Assembly (NCBI GenBank): GCA_023391395.1
Contig: JAEWBA010000315.1
Location: 1-7,730, forward strand
Direction of reading: 5' to 3'
Length of the DNA stretch: 7,730 nucleotides
Origin: Pseudomonadota bacterium
Lineage (GTDB): Bacteria > Pseudomonadota > Gammaproteobacteria > Burkholderiales > Burkholderiaceae_D
Numbering within the stretch: the first letter of the stretch is position 1; every line of letters begins with the position of its first letter. Below, piece after piece: positions 1 through 5,904 of this stretch. The notes beneath the pieces are model-generated. The model searched no databases, had not been told where the DNA came from, and saw only the letters and a list, made by a program, of their open reading frames with translations. The position numbers were made by a program, and so were the translations under genes.

Positions 1-110
1 GCGCCGATCGCCGCGCCCTGGCCCGTGCCGCGCTCAACCGGATTCATATTGGCGCAGGCACTGACGCCCAGCACTGCGGCAAGAGTGACGATGGCAAGCT
101 GATGGCGCAT
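1..110 (-). CDS. Glycine-zipper-type outer-membrane lipoprotein, N-terminal part (cut by window edge)
   Basis: Only the first 36 codons are inside the window. The protein starts MRHQLAIVTLAAVLGVSACA, a short basic N-region and hydrophobic stretch ending in a lipobox-like V-S-A-C, so Cys19 is the likely lipidation site. After NMNPVERGTGQGAAIG the sequence turns Gly/Ala-rich, as at the start of the glycine-zipper (OsmB/YMGG-like) segment of small envelope-stress lipoproteins. The ATG at 108-110 is preceded by GGAGG with an 8-nt spacer, which fixes the start. It lies 82 bp downstream of the YqjK-like gene on the same strand and is probably the last visible member of that operon. A perfect hairpin (124-151) touches its SD sequence. 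The lipoprotein call is fairly firm; the glycine-zipper family is inferred from few residues. Confidence 0.72.
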   Translation of the reverse strand, partial: MRHQLAIVTLAAVLGVSACANMNPVERGTGQGAAIG

Positions 111-123
111 GGCGCGTTCCTCC

Positions 124-151
124 GGAATGTCGAATGCCGGTTCGACATTCC
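124..151 (-). promoter_or_regulatory. Perfect 11-bp-stem hairpin abutting the lipoprotein SD
   Basis: Positions 124-134 (GGAATGTCGAA) and 141-151 (TTCGACATTCC) are perfect inverted repeats around a 6-nt loop. Read on the minus strand, the 3' arm ends at 124 and the SD sequence GGAGG occupies 123-119, with no gap. There is no T-run after the stem, so it is not a classical terminator. It could be an mRNA processing or stability element, a translation-modulating hairpin, or a dyad operator. Its role is unknown. Confidence 0.55.
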
Positions 152-192
152 AGCGAAATGCAAGTTCGGCAAGTTACATACCGAAAGCGTTC

Positions 193-627
193 TTACATCT
201 CGGGAAGGTCTGGTGCGGAATTCCCGCCCTCGCGCGCGGCACGGCGCGCCCGCTTCGCCTTGAAGGCAAGTGCGGCCACGGCGGCCAGTCCACCCACCGC
301 CAAACCGATGCGCCATGCGTAACGGCGCGGTGTGGCATGCGGCGACGCAGGCGAGGGTTGGCGCATCTTGCGCAGGACGGCGGACGCTCCGCTTAATACC
401 ACCGGCAATGCAGAACGCCAATTGACGGCAGCCAGCATCCCGGGCGCGCCGCCAAGGCCTCCCGCCGCAATGCCTGCAAGGCGAGCCAGCGCTCTGCGTG
501 CCAGTGAATCGGGACGCAATCCTGCTTGCGCCGTGAGCCGGGCATGCACAATTTCCGCTCGCAACAGCGCGCCTTGGGCGATCAACTGGCGCTTGCGTTC
601 CTGCACATTGCGCTGTGCTTCATTCAT
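193..627 (-). CDS. YqjK-like membrane protein, third gene of the DUF883 operon
   Basis: A 144-residue protein. Residues 1-35 form a charged, probably helical segment (MNEAQRNVQERKRQLIAQGA). The middle is Ala/Arg-rich with a Gly-rich patch near 55-65, and a hydrophobic helix spans about 107-122 (IGLAVGGLAAVAALAF), followed by a very basic tail KAKRARRAAR. That suggests one membrane segment with a cytoplasmic basic end. The start ATG (625-627) follows GAGGCGG, and the gene begins 15 bp after the YqjE-like stop, so the two are almost certainly co-transcribed. Its position after YqjD and YqjE matches E. coli yqjK, although that protein is shorter (about 100 aa) and similarity is mainly in the N-terminal charged part. 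The assignment therefore rests mostly on synteny, and the molecular function is unknown. Confidence 0.72.
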   Translation of the reverse strand: MNEAQRNVQERKRQLIAQGALLRAEIVHARLTAQAGLRPDSLARRALARLAGIAAGGLGGAPGMLAAVNWRSALPVVLSGASAVLRKMRQPSPASPHATPRRYAWRIGLAVGGLAAVAALAFKAKRARRAAREGGNSAPDLPEM

Positions 628-642
628 AGGCCGCCTCTTTGC

Positions 643-1047
643 TCAAAACAGCGCATCGCGGTCCTTGCGCAGTTCGGCCATGGTCGCCGGCATCGACAAG
701 CGGTCCGAAGCCAGCAAAGTCCGCACATACAGCAGCACCCCGGCAGCCAGCACACTGAAGACAGCGGCGATCAGCAGCAGGATCTTCCAGCCGAGCGCAT
801 CCCATGCCAGTACGACGACGAGCCCGCTCCAGAAGGCGAGCGCAAACCATAGCGCGACAATGCCAAGCGCGAAAACGAAGAGCAGCTTCGCTAGTGCCGA
901 GCGGACTTCGCCCAGTTCCAGCGCCCCCAGTTCGATGCGGCTGATCAGAAGACCAATGCTGTTTTTCGCGATGGCGCCAACGGCGGCGAACACACCGGGC
1001 GAGGCCTCCGCTTGGCCCTCGCCGCCTTCCTCTCGACGCGCGCTCAT
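643..1047 (-). CDS. yqjE: YqjE-like holin-superfamily inner-membrane protein
   Basis: A 134-residue protein with a soluble N-terminus (1-25), an amphipathic stretch LLISRIELGALELGEVRSAL (about 33-52), two hydrophobic hairpin helices (about 53-82 and 86-108) and a charged C-terminal tail ending RKDRDALF. This is the layout of the phage-holin family protein YqjE (holin superfamily III, Pfam PF07332). Despite the family name these are chromosomal membrane proteins, and nothing phage-like is nearby. The ATG at 1045-1047 has AGGGA just upstream. The gene lies 37 bp after the DUF883 gene and 15 bp before the YqjK-like gene, the conserved yqjD-yqjE-yqjK order. Its role is inferred to be membrane-associated, perhaps under stress or in stationary phase; no catalytic residues are expected. 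Confidence 0.85.
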   Translation of the reverse strand: MSARREEGGEGQAEASPGVFAAVGAIAKNSIGLLISRIELGALELGEVRSALAKLLFVFALGIVALWFALAFWSGLVVVLAWDALGWKILLLIAAVFSVLAAGVLLYVRTLLASDRLSMPATMAELRKDRDALF

Positions 1048-1084
1048 CGCAGTCCCTGCCGCGCCGACGTCCTGGCTTGCAAGC

Positions 1085-1387
1085 TCATTTGCGGGAAATC
1101 AGCAAGCCCAGGAGCAGGCCGGCGCCGGCCGAAATCGCCACCGCTTTCCAGGGATGCTCGTGCACGAATTCATCGGTGCTGTGCGCCACTTCCTTGCCCT
1201 TTTCGACAGCGACTGCCTGCAGTTCCTGCGCCTTCTCTACGGCTGCTTCCAACAGCACCAAACCCTTGCTGCGCAATTCTTCGGCACGGTCGCCCGTAGC
1301 CGAAGCAGCTTCGCGGAACAGTTCCTGCGCGTCTTGCATCAGGGTCCTCATATCGTTTCTTACAGTCTTGATGTTGGATGTCAGCAT
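1085..1387 (-). CDS. yqjD: DUF883 (ElaB/YqjD family) membrane-anchored protein
   Basis: A 100-residue protein. Residues 1-75 are charged and predicted helical or coiled-coil (NDMRTLMQDAQELFREAASA and EAAVEKAQELQAVAVEKGKE). Then comes the family signature HPWKAVAISAGAGLLLGLLI, a C-terminal transmembrane anchor with a G90xxxG94 packing motif, ending in the basic tail SRK. E. coli YqjD and ElaB have this design: a C-terminal membrane anchor and a soluble part reported to bind stationary-phase ribosomes. AAGGAG lies 6-7 nt before the ATG at 1385-1387. This is the first gene of the yqjDEK-like operon; a sigma70-like promoter is placed about 145 bp upstream. The family call is strong; ribosome binding is inferred from the E. 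coli relatives. Confidence 0.9.
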   Translation of the reverse strand: MLTSNIKTVRNDMRTLMQDAQELFREAASATGDRAEELRSKGLVLLEAAVEKAQELQAVAVEKGKEVAHSTDEFVHEHPWKAVAISAGAGLLLGLLISRK

Positions 1388-1529
1388 GCGGTTACTCCTT
1401 GGGAAAAGGTTTGGAACTCAGCGGCACCATGCGGGCCGCTCGGCAATGAAAATGTCGGAAAGGTCGAACCGGCCGGCCCCTGTACCACTTCATGGCGGTA
1501 GCCTTTCTGCGCGGATGCACTGATAGGTA

Positions 1530-1558
1530 TTTATCTCAGGTAATGTATGAAATGTAAA
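1530..1558 (-). promoter_or_regulatory. Sigma70-like promoter of the yqjDEK-like operon
   Basis: On the minus strand, TTTACA (1558-1553, 5 of 6 matches to TTGACA) is followed after exactly 17 nt by GATAAA (1535-1530, 4 of 6 matches to TATAAT). Transcription would start near 1523, giving a leader of about 135 nt before the DUF883 ATG. The local AT-richness stands out from the surrounding GC-rich DNA. E. coli relatives of this operon are stress or stationary-phase induced, so RpoS use is possible but cannot be told from these hexamers. Confidence 0.45.
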
Positions 1559-1670
1559 GCGTTTCGCCTTTGCAGTTTTTGCGCAAAACAAAGTCGAGGG
1601 GCGCCGCTTGCCTGCAGCCAGTGATGCCGGACGAGGAAGAAGGAAGAGCGAGAGGTCGGATTGCGCGGGC

Positions 1671-1698
1671 ATGAAAAAAGCGGCCCGGAGGCCGCTTT
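1671..1698 (-). terminator. Intrinsic terminator of the Ser/Gly-rich protein gene
   Basis: A perfect 9-bp stem (AAAGCGGCC 1677-1685, GGCCGCTTT 1690-1698) encloses a 4-nt loop. Read on the minus strand, the stem runs into six T residues (complement of 1674-1679). It starts 34 bp past the TAG stop of the gene at 1733. On the plus strand the T-run is poor, so it acts mainly in the minus direction. Confidence 0.88.
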
Positions 1699-1732
1699 GA
1701 AAATGCGCTTCTCGCAAAAAGCGGTGGGCTTA

Positions 1733-2362
1733 CTACTTGGAGCCGCCGCTGCTAGTACCGGAGCTACCGCTGGTGCCACCACTCATGCCGCTGCCGCCAG
1801 AGCTACCACTGGTGCCGCCGCTCATGCCGCTGCCGCCGGAGCTGCCGCTAGTGCCGCCGCTGGCACCGCTGGCGCCGGAGCTGCCGGTTGTGCCGGAGCT
1901 GCCGCTGGCGCCGGAAGTGGACGACTCCTTCTTGGAGCGATGTTTCTTCGACTTTTTCTTGTTGTCATGGGTGCCTGATGCGCCGGAGCTATCCGTGCTC
2001 GAGCTGCCGCTGGCCGAAGGCGAAGAGCTGCTGCCCATGCTACCGGCGGACGAACCCGAGGTGCCCGATGCGCCGGACGTGTCGGAAGAACGCGAGCTGC
2101 CCGGGGCAGCGCTCGAGGAGCCCGAAGAACCAGAGGTACCGGAAGCGCCCGATGTGCCGGAAGTGCCCGAGGAACCCATGCTGCCGCTAGCGGCGGAATC
2201 GCCCGAGGAACGGCTGCTCGGCGAGGACGACATGCCGGATTGCGATGACGATGACGGATTATCCTTGGCGCTCGTTCCACCGGAAGTTTGTGCCAGTGCG
2301 ATCGAAGACACCGAGGCCACCAGGACGAACGACAGGGATTGAAGAGAAGATTTCAATTTCAT
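1733..2362 (-). CDS. Exported Ser/Gly/Thr-rich low-complexity repeat protein
   Basis: A 209-residue protein with a clear Sec signal peptide (MKLKSSLQSLSFVLVASVSS then IALA, cleavage likely after ALA24, before QTSGG). The mature part is almost only Ser, Gly, Thr and Ala, built from SGASGTSGSS-like units. It is interrupted by one lysine-rich patch at about 135-145 (KKKSKKHRSKK). The C-terminus has two perfect 13-residue repeats SGGTSGSSGGSGM, encoded by 39-bp DNA repeats, and a third partial copy. No Cys or catalytic motif is seen, and it is likely disordered. AGGAG precedes the ATG (2360-2362) by 7 nt and a strong terminator follows, so this strand is the coding one although the opposite strand is also open. 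It is probably monocistronic. A weak promoter candidate (TTTACA 2516-2511, TAAATT 2495-2490, 15-nt spacer) lies upstream. The function is unknown; a cell-surface or matrix role is only a guess. Confidence 0.85.
   Translation of the reverse strand: MKLKSSLQSLSFVLVASVSSIALAQTSGGTSAKDNPSSSSQSGMSSSPSSRSSGDSAASGSMGSSGTSGTSGASGTSGSSGSSSAAPGSSRSSDTSGASGTSGSSAGSMGSSSSPSASGSSSTDSSGASGTHDNKKKSKKHRSKKESSTSGASGSSGTTGSSGASGASGGTSGSSGGSGMSGGTSGSSGGSGMSGGTSGSSGTSSGGSK
1761..1877 (-). repeat. 39-bp tandem repeats inside the Ser/Gly-rich gene
   Basis: Three head-to-tail units at 1761-1799, 1800-1838 and 1839-1877. The first two differ at only a few bases and encode identical 13-residue units; the third matches over its first half and then diverges. 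The period is a multiple of three, so copy-number change keeps the frame. Shorter 6- to 18-bp repetitions of the same type continue through the gene. Confidence 0.85.
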
Positions 2363-2553
2363 GAGTCACTCCTGAAGTTAAAAAAGTAGCATCATCGATG
2401 CAGCACGTTGGATACAAGCCGTGCGACAGCGTTCAGCCACTACTTCGACGGTTGCGGCGGAGTGCCTCGAATTGGACCGCAAATCCTTGAATTTAAAGCA
2501 AATTTGACAATGTAAAAGTGTGTAACCCGAAACTCTTGGACTGCTGCTCGCGG

Positions 2554-3039
2554 CTATTGATCCATTTGCGGCTCGGCGATGGTGCGCAACTGAAAGCGGC
2601 CGTCATTGTTGAACAGCCAGGTTTCAGACATTTCGAGCCGTCCGTTGCGCAACAAGTGGGGCGCCGGTTTCGGGAACGGTGCGGAGTTTCTCAGGCTGGC
2701 CAATGCTGTCGCCTCGGTCACGCGGTCGCGGTTGGAGCGCTGGATTTCGCTGGTCACCAGATTGCCGTTGGCATCGACGGTATAGCGCAGGACCACGACG
2801 GAGCGCAACAAGGCTTGCGGGCGACCGGAATACACTTTGGCCGCATTCATCTGCGCGATGCGCAGCGCCAGGTCGCGCTTATAGCCATCCACATGATGCG
2901 CGCCGGATACCTCGCGCGGCACATCCGGCCTGGCGGTCGGAGCAGGAGCCGAAACGCTGCGGTCTCCCTGTTCGACAGGCGGTGTTGAACATGCGGCCAG
3001 CATGCCGCCCGCTACGAATATCGCGATCCTGTTTTTCAT
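2554..3039 (-). CDS. Lipoprotein with TonB C-terminal-like domain
   Basis: A 161-residue protein. The N-terminus MKNRIAIFVAGGMLAACSTP is a lipoprotein signal with lipobox L14-A-A-C17. Residues about 18-45 form a short Pro/Ala-rich linker (SVSAPAPTARPDVP). Residues about 50-150 resemble the TonB C-terminal fold (PF03544-like): RSVVVLRYTVDANGNLVTSE, then ALASLRNSAPFPKP, then a last strand RLEMSETWLFNNDGRF. True TonB proteins are anchored by an N-terminal helix and have a long Pro-rich spacer. Here a lipid anchor replaces the helix and the spacer is too short to cross the periplasm, so a role as energy transducer is unlikely. An envelope structural role is more plausible. The ATG at 3037-3039 was chosen because it gives the signal peptide and has GGAGAG upstream; a longer frame to 3594 would run antisense to the next gene. 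The domain call is moderate. Confidence 0.8.
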   Translation of the reverse strand: MKNRIAIFVAGGMLAACSTPPVEQGDRSVSAPAPTARPDVPREVSGAHHVDGYKRDLALRIAQMNAAKVYSGRPQALLRSVVVLRYTVDANGNLVTSEIQRSNRDRVTEATALASLRNSAPFPKPAPHLLRNGRLEMSETWLFNNDGRFQLRTIAEPQMDQ

Positions 3040-3126
3040 GATCTCTCCCCGGGGAAGGAATGGTTGTGACATGGTCGTAGACGGGCACGATTTATTCTTC
3101 TGCGGACACACCCTTTCTGCTCGACA

Positions 3127-3157
3127 AGTATAGTCCGACCGACCATTTTTTGAGCAA
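3127..3157 (-). promoter_or_regulatory. Candidate promoter of the TonB-domain lipoprotein, with symmetric -10
   Basis: On the minus strand TATACT (3132-3127) matches the -10 consensus at 5 of 6 positions, about 90 nt before the start codon. A weak -35 TTGCTC (3157-3152) lies 19 nt upstream, longer than ideal. The same bases read on the plus strand give TATAGT (3129-3134), also 5 of 6, pointing at the divergent SRPBCC gene. No good plus-strand -35 was found. Confidence 0.35.
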
Positions 3158-3195
3158 CCGCCCTTGCATATTGTTACGCTTCTCCTACGCTGAAC

Positions 3196-3780
3196 ATGTT
3201 GCGCCTTGTCTGCCTGCTCCTCCTTGTCAGCCTGCCCTTCTCCGATATGCGCGCCCAGGACACTTCGCATGCCGCACGTGCCGCCACCGCAGTGGAACGC
3301 ATCAGTGGGAATGGGCCGGCCTTCTTCGCCATCCATGCTCAAGGCTTCGTGCGCGCCACGCCACAACAGGCTTGGCGGGTGCTGACCGACTATGAACGCC
3401 TGCCCGAGTTCGTGCCGCATCTGCGCGTCTCGACGATCCTCTCCCGCAATGGTCATGAAGTCCTGCTTGAACAGGAAACGCAGACTGGCTTTGTCTTCAT
3501 TTCGCAAACCATACGCATGCAATTGAAAGTGACCGAGCGCCCGCAGAGTGGCATTCTGGTGCGTATGGTGAGCGGCGACCTGCGCAGCTACCAAGCCGAA
3601 TGGGAATTGACACCCGCCATCGAAGAAGGGGCCGAAGGTACCCGTGTGAGCTACAAAGGCAGCATGGAACCGGATTTCTTCCTGCCGCCGCTGGTGGGCG
3701 AGTCGCTAGTGCGCAAGGATGTCGATCAGATGGTGGAAGCGGTGATGCGCGAAATCGAAAGGCAGGCACAGATGCAATGA
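3196..3780 (+). CDS. Exported SRPBCC (cyclase/dehydrase, START-like) family protein
   Basis: A 194-residue protein. Residues 1-20 (MLRLVCLLLLVSLPFSDMRA) are a Sec signal peptide with likely cleavage after MRA. From about residue 40 on there is one SRPBCC/START-type fold. The family hallmark region AWRVLTDYERLPEFVPHL (59-76) lies early, then beta strands (SRNGHEVLLEQETQTGFVFI, EWELTPAIEE, TRVSYKGSMEPDFFLP), and a long C-terminal helix (LVRKDVDQMVEAVMREIERQ). This fold forms a hydrophobic ligand pocket; the ligand, probably a lipid or isoprenoid, cannot be told, and no catalytic residue is evident. It would act in the periplasm. The ATG has no clear SD and no earlier in-frame start was found. 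It is divergent from the TonB-domain lipoprotein and ends 13 bp from the convergent peptidase gene, with a small 6-bp-stem hairpin at 3779-3793. Confidence 0.87.
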   Translation: MLRLVCLLLLVSLPFSDMRAQDTSHAARAATAVERISGNGPAFFAIHAQGFVRATPQQAWRVLTDYERLPEFVPHLRVSTILSRNGHEVLLEQETQTGFVFISQTIRMQLKVTERPQSGILVRMVSGDLRSYQAEWELTPAIEEGAEGTRVSYKGSMEPDFFLPPLVGESLVRKDVDQMVEAVMREIERQAQMQ

Positions 3781-3793
3781 CGCGGGACGCGTC

Positions 3794-4759
3794 TCATTCG
3801 AAGCCGCCGGAACGCTTGAATTGTTCGGTCGCTTCCACCAGCGCCGCCGCCGTTCCCGGTTCATAGGCCGCATGCCCGGCGTCGCCGATCATGCGCAGTT
3901 TCGCCTCTGGCCAAACCTGGTGCAGCCGATACGCGGAATGCGGCGGACACACGACATCGTAGCGGCCCTGCACGATCACTGCCGGCAAATGGCGGATGCG
4001 GCCGACACCGCGGATCAGTTGATCTTCTTCGAGAAAGCCGCGATGCAGGAAATAATGCGCTTCCAGCCGGCCGACGCCGAGGCTGCCGGCATCGCTGTCG
4101 CAATCCTCGGTGGCTTCCGGCTGCGGCCGCAGAAACAGGCAACTGCCCTCATAACGGCTCCACCTCCGCGCCGCTGGCAAATAGACCGATGGATCGTCGT
4201 TGAAAAGACGCTTTTCGTAGGCGCGCAACAGGTCGGCGCGTTCCTCTTCCGGTATGGACGCCGTGAATTGCGCATGCGCCTCGGGAAAGAACCACCGGAT
4301 GCCGTTCATGAACCAGTCGATCTCGGCTTGCGTGCACAGGAAAATGCCACGCAGGATAAAACCGGTGCAGCGTTGCGCATGCGCCTGGCCATAAGCCAGC
4401 GCCAGCGTCGATCCCCAGGAGCCGCCGAACAGCAGCCACTGGTCGATGCCGAGCATTTCGCGTAGGCGCTCGATATCGGCAATCAGTAGTTGCGTGGTGT
4501 TGTTGCGCCATTCTCCTAGCGGCGTGGATTTGCCGGCACCGCGCTGGTCGAACAGGACGATGCGGTAATGCTCCGGGTCGAAGAAGCGGCGATGGCGCGG
4601 CGACAGGCCGCCGCCTGGGCCGCCGTGCAGAAAGAGCACCGGCACGCCCTGAGGATTGCCGCACTCCTCCCAGTACAGCGTATGGACCTCGTCCACGGCC
4701 AGCATGCCGCTGCGATAAGGCTCGATAGGAGGAAACAGGGAGGGGTCGAAGGGCTCCAT
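3794..4759 (-). CDS. pip: Proline iminopeptidase (alpha/beta hydrolase, family S33)
   Basis: A 321-residue cytoplasmic enzyme that removes N-terminal proline from peptides; the family is usually about 310-320 aa. Visible motifs in order are the oxyanion-hole loop H45-GGPGGG, the family signature DQRGAGKSTP (71-80), the nucleophile elbow G112-G-S114-W-G-S with Ser114, the cap domain (about 140-240), Asp268 in GRYDVVCP and His296 in GDAGHAAYE. The Ser-Asp-His triad is complete. The ATG at 4757-4759 gives MEPFDPSLFPPIEPYRSGML, the normal N-terminus of these enzymes, although no clear SD precedes it; an upstream extension to 4867 is not supported by family length. It lies 192 bp downstream of the SDR gene on the same strand, so it could be co-transcribed or have its own promoter. 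It converges with the SRPBCC gene. Confidence 0.95.
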   Translation of the reverse strand: MEPFDPSLFPPIEPYRSGMLAVDEVHTLYWEECGNPQGVPVLFLHGGPGGGLSPRHRRFFDPEHYRIVLFDQRGAGKSTPLGEWRNNTTQLLIADIERLREMLGIDQWLLFGGSWGSTLALAYGQAHAQRCTGFILRGIFLCTQAEIDWFMNGIRWFFPEAHAQFTASIPEEERADLLRAYEKRLFNDDPSVYLPAARRWSRYEGSCLFLRPQPEATEDCDSDAGSLGVGRLEAHYFLHRGFLEEDQLIRGVGRIRHLPAVIVQGRYDVVCPPHSAYRLHQVWPEAKLRMIGDAGHAAYEPGTAAALVEATEQFKRSGGFE

Positions 4760-4951
4760 GGGCAGAAGAAGGCGAGGCGCGTTGCGGAGATTCAAAGAGG
4801 CATCCCGCCGCGCATGCCTGCTCTCCGGCGCGCGTGCGGGACACGCTATATGCGCGCATTCTGGCACAGTCGTCCGGCATCCCGCTCCTGGCGCATCGAT
4901 GACAAGCCGAACGCAGCACGCCAGGCGGCAAGCCTTGTTGTGGGTTCGAGC

Positions 4952-5704
4952 CTATTGCGCGAGATAGCCGCCATCGACCGGATAGTAGGAACCGGTGACG
5001 AAGGACGCCTTGTCGGAGCTCAGCCACAGCACCAGCTCCGCCACCTCGAAGGCTTCGCCCAGGCGGCCGACCGGATGCAGCGACACCAGCGCATTCATCA
5101 CTTCGGGCGGCAGATTGTCGAGCAAGTGCGTCTTGATGAAGGCAGGTCCGACTGCATTGACGCGGATATTCTGCTGCGCGTATTCGAGCGCGGCGGTGCG
5201 AGTCAGCCCGACCACTCCATGCTTGGCGGCGACATAGGGCGCGTGTTCGCGCATGGCGACCTGGCCGAGAATGGAAGCCATGTTGATGATGACTCCGCCG
5301 CCGGCCTTCAGCATCGCGGGAATCTGGTAGCGCATGCCGTAGAAGACGCCCGAGAGATTGATGGAAATGACCTTGTCCCATTCGTCGGGCGGGCAGTCGC
5401 CCACCATGTGAGCGGCACCCCCGATGCCGGCATTGTTGCAGGCAATATGCAGCGCGCCGTAGCGTTCGAGGGTGGCCGCAACCAGGCCCTCGTTGTCGGC
5501 GGCGCGAGAGGTATCGGCCTTCACGAAAATCGCATCGCCGCCGGCGCCGATGATTTGCGCCACGGTTTCCTTGCCGCTCTGCTCACTGATGTCCGATACC
5601 ACCGTCTTTGCACCGGCGTCGGCATACGCCACTGCCACGGCACGTCCGATGCCGGAGCCGGCCCCCGTTACCACGGCCACTTTGCCATCCAGTATCTTCG
5701 CCAT
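4952..5704 (-). CDS. SDR family NAD(P)-dependent oxidoreductase
   Basis: A 250-residue classical short-chain dehydrogenase/reductase. The Rossmann cofactor loop T13-GAGSGIG is followed by Asp38 at the end of beta-2 (VVSDIS), which in this family favours NAD(H) over NADP(H). Asp64 (KADTS), N90-NAG, the active-site tetrad Asn116 (ISINLSG), Ser144 (NMAS), Tyr157 and Lys161 (YVAAK), and the C-terminal VTGSYYPVDGGY are all present. The substrate cannot be told: relatives are annotated as 3-oxoacyl-ACP reductase-like, glucose 1-dehydrogenase or general alcohol dehydrogenases. The ATG at 5702-5704 has AGGAG 7 nt upstream, so the extension to 5782 is rejected. It is divergent from the DUF6622-like gene and upstream of the peptidase gene on the same strand. 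No terminator follows it. Confidence 0.94.
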   Translation of the reverse strand: MAKILDGKVAVVTGAGSGIGRAVAVAYADAGAKTVVSDISEQSGKETVAQIIGAGGDAIFVKADTSRAADNEGLVAATLERYGALHIACNNAGIGGAAHMVGDCPPDEWDKVISINLSGVFYGMRYQIPAMLKAGGGVIINMASILGQVAMREHAPYVAAKHGVVGLTRTAALEYAQQNIRVNAVGPAFIKTHLLDNLPPEVMNALVSLHPVGRLGEAFEVAELVLWLSSDKASFVTGSYYPVDGGYLAQ

Positions 5705-5812
5705 ATGCCGTCTCCTGTTCGCTTGCGTTGACCGCGCGCGTATCGGAATGTTCATTGTTCGAGCGGCGCATCGGGCGCTCATTCTGCCTCTGCTCCGTTT
5801 GTCGCCTGCCGC

Positions 5813-5841
5813 TTAACAAAGGCCCGATATGCATGCACAAT
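5813..5841 (+). promoter_or_regulatory. Candidate sigma70 promoter of the DUF6622-like gene
   Basis: TTAACA (5813-5818, 5 of 6) and CACAAT (5836-5841, 4 of 6) are separated by 17 nt. Transcription would start near 5848, leaving a leader of about 57 nt before the ATG at 5905. An AT-rich patch TTGTATATAAA follows at 5843-5853 and could hold an alternative -10, but it has no partner -35. Confidence 0.35.
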
Positions 5842-5904
5842 CTTGTATATAAACCAAGCCGGGCACATGCCGGCTCGACAAGACATTCACGCCAGGGAGA
5901 CAAC

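Larger units (their letters stand above)
1388..1732. other. Intergenic region: yqj-operon leader and promoter, Ser-rich gene terminator
   Basis: This stretch of 345 bp has no convincing gene. It holds the SD and a leader of about 135 nt for the DUF883 gene, that gene's candidate promoter (1530-1558), a 12-bp palindrome TTTTGCGCAAAA at 1577-1588 just upstream of the promoter, and the terminator of the Ser/Gly-rich gene (1671-1698). The open frames crossing it lack ribosome sites and any recognisable protein character. Confidence 0.7.

Noticed and set aside
643..1047. Holin-like protein as a sign of a prophage
   Set aside because: The holin-superfamily match belongs to the chromosomal YqjE group, in its usual yqjD-E-K order. 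No lysin, tail, integrase or other phage gene is present.
332..1501. Plus-strand open frame of 389 codons opposite the yqj cluster
   Set aside because: Antisense to three genes with SD sequences and family signatures; composition is Ser/Ala/Arg-rich shadow.
1761..1877. Regular 39-bp repeats as a possible CRISPR array
   Set aside because: The repeats are directly adjacent with no spacers and translate in frame; no cas genes are present.
1737..2342. Plus-strand open frame of 201 codons, rich in Pro, Leu and Glu, opposite the Ser/Gly gene
   Set aside because: It is the mirror of a repetitive GC-rich coding sequence. The minus frame has a signal peptide, SD and terminator; the plus frame has none of these.
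2554..3594. A 346-residue version of the TonB-domain protein
   Set aside because: The extra N-terminus runs antisense to the SRPBCC gene. The ATG at 3039 gives a lipoprotein signal and has an SD.
4149..5381. Minus-strand open frame of 410 codons spanning the SDR and peptidase genes
   Set aside because: It lies in another frame of two well-recognised genes, crosses their boundary, and shows only Arg/Ala/Ser-rich shadow composition.
4568..5731. Plus-strand open frame of 387 codons opposite the SDR and peptidase genes
   Set aside because: Antisense to two enzymes with complete active sites; no family features and no ribosome site. A typical GC-rich antisense open frame.
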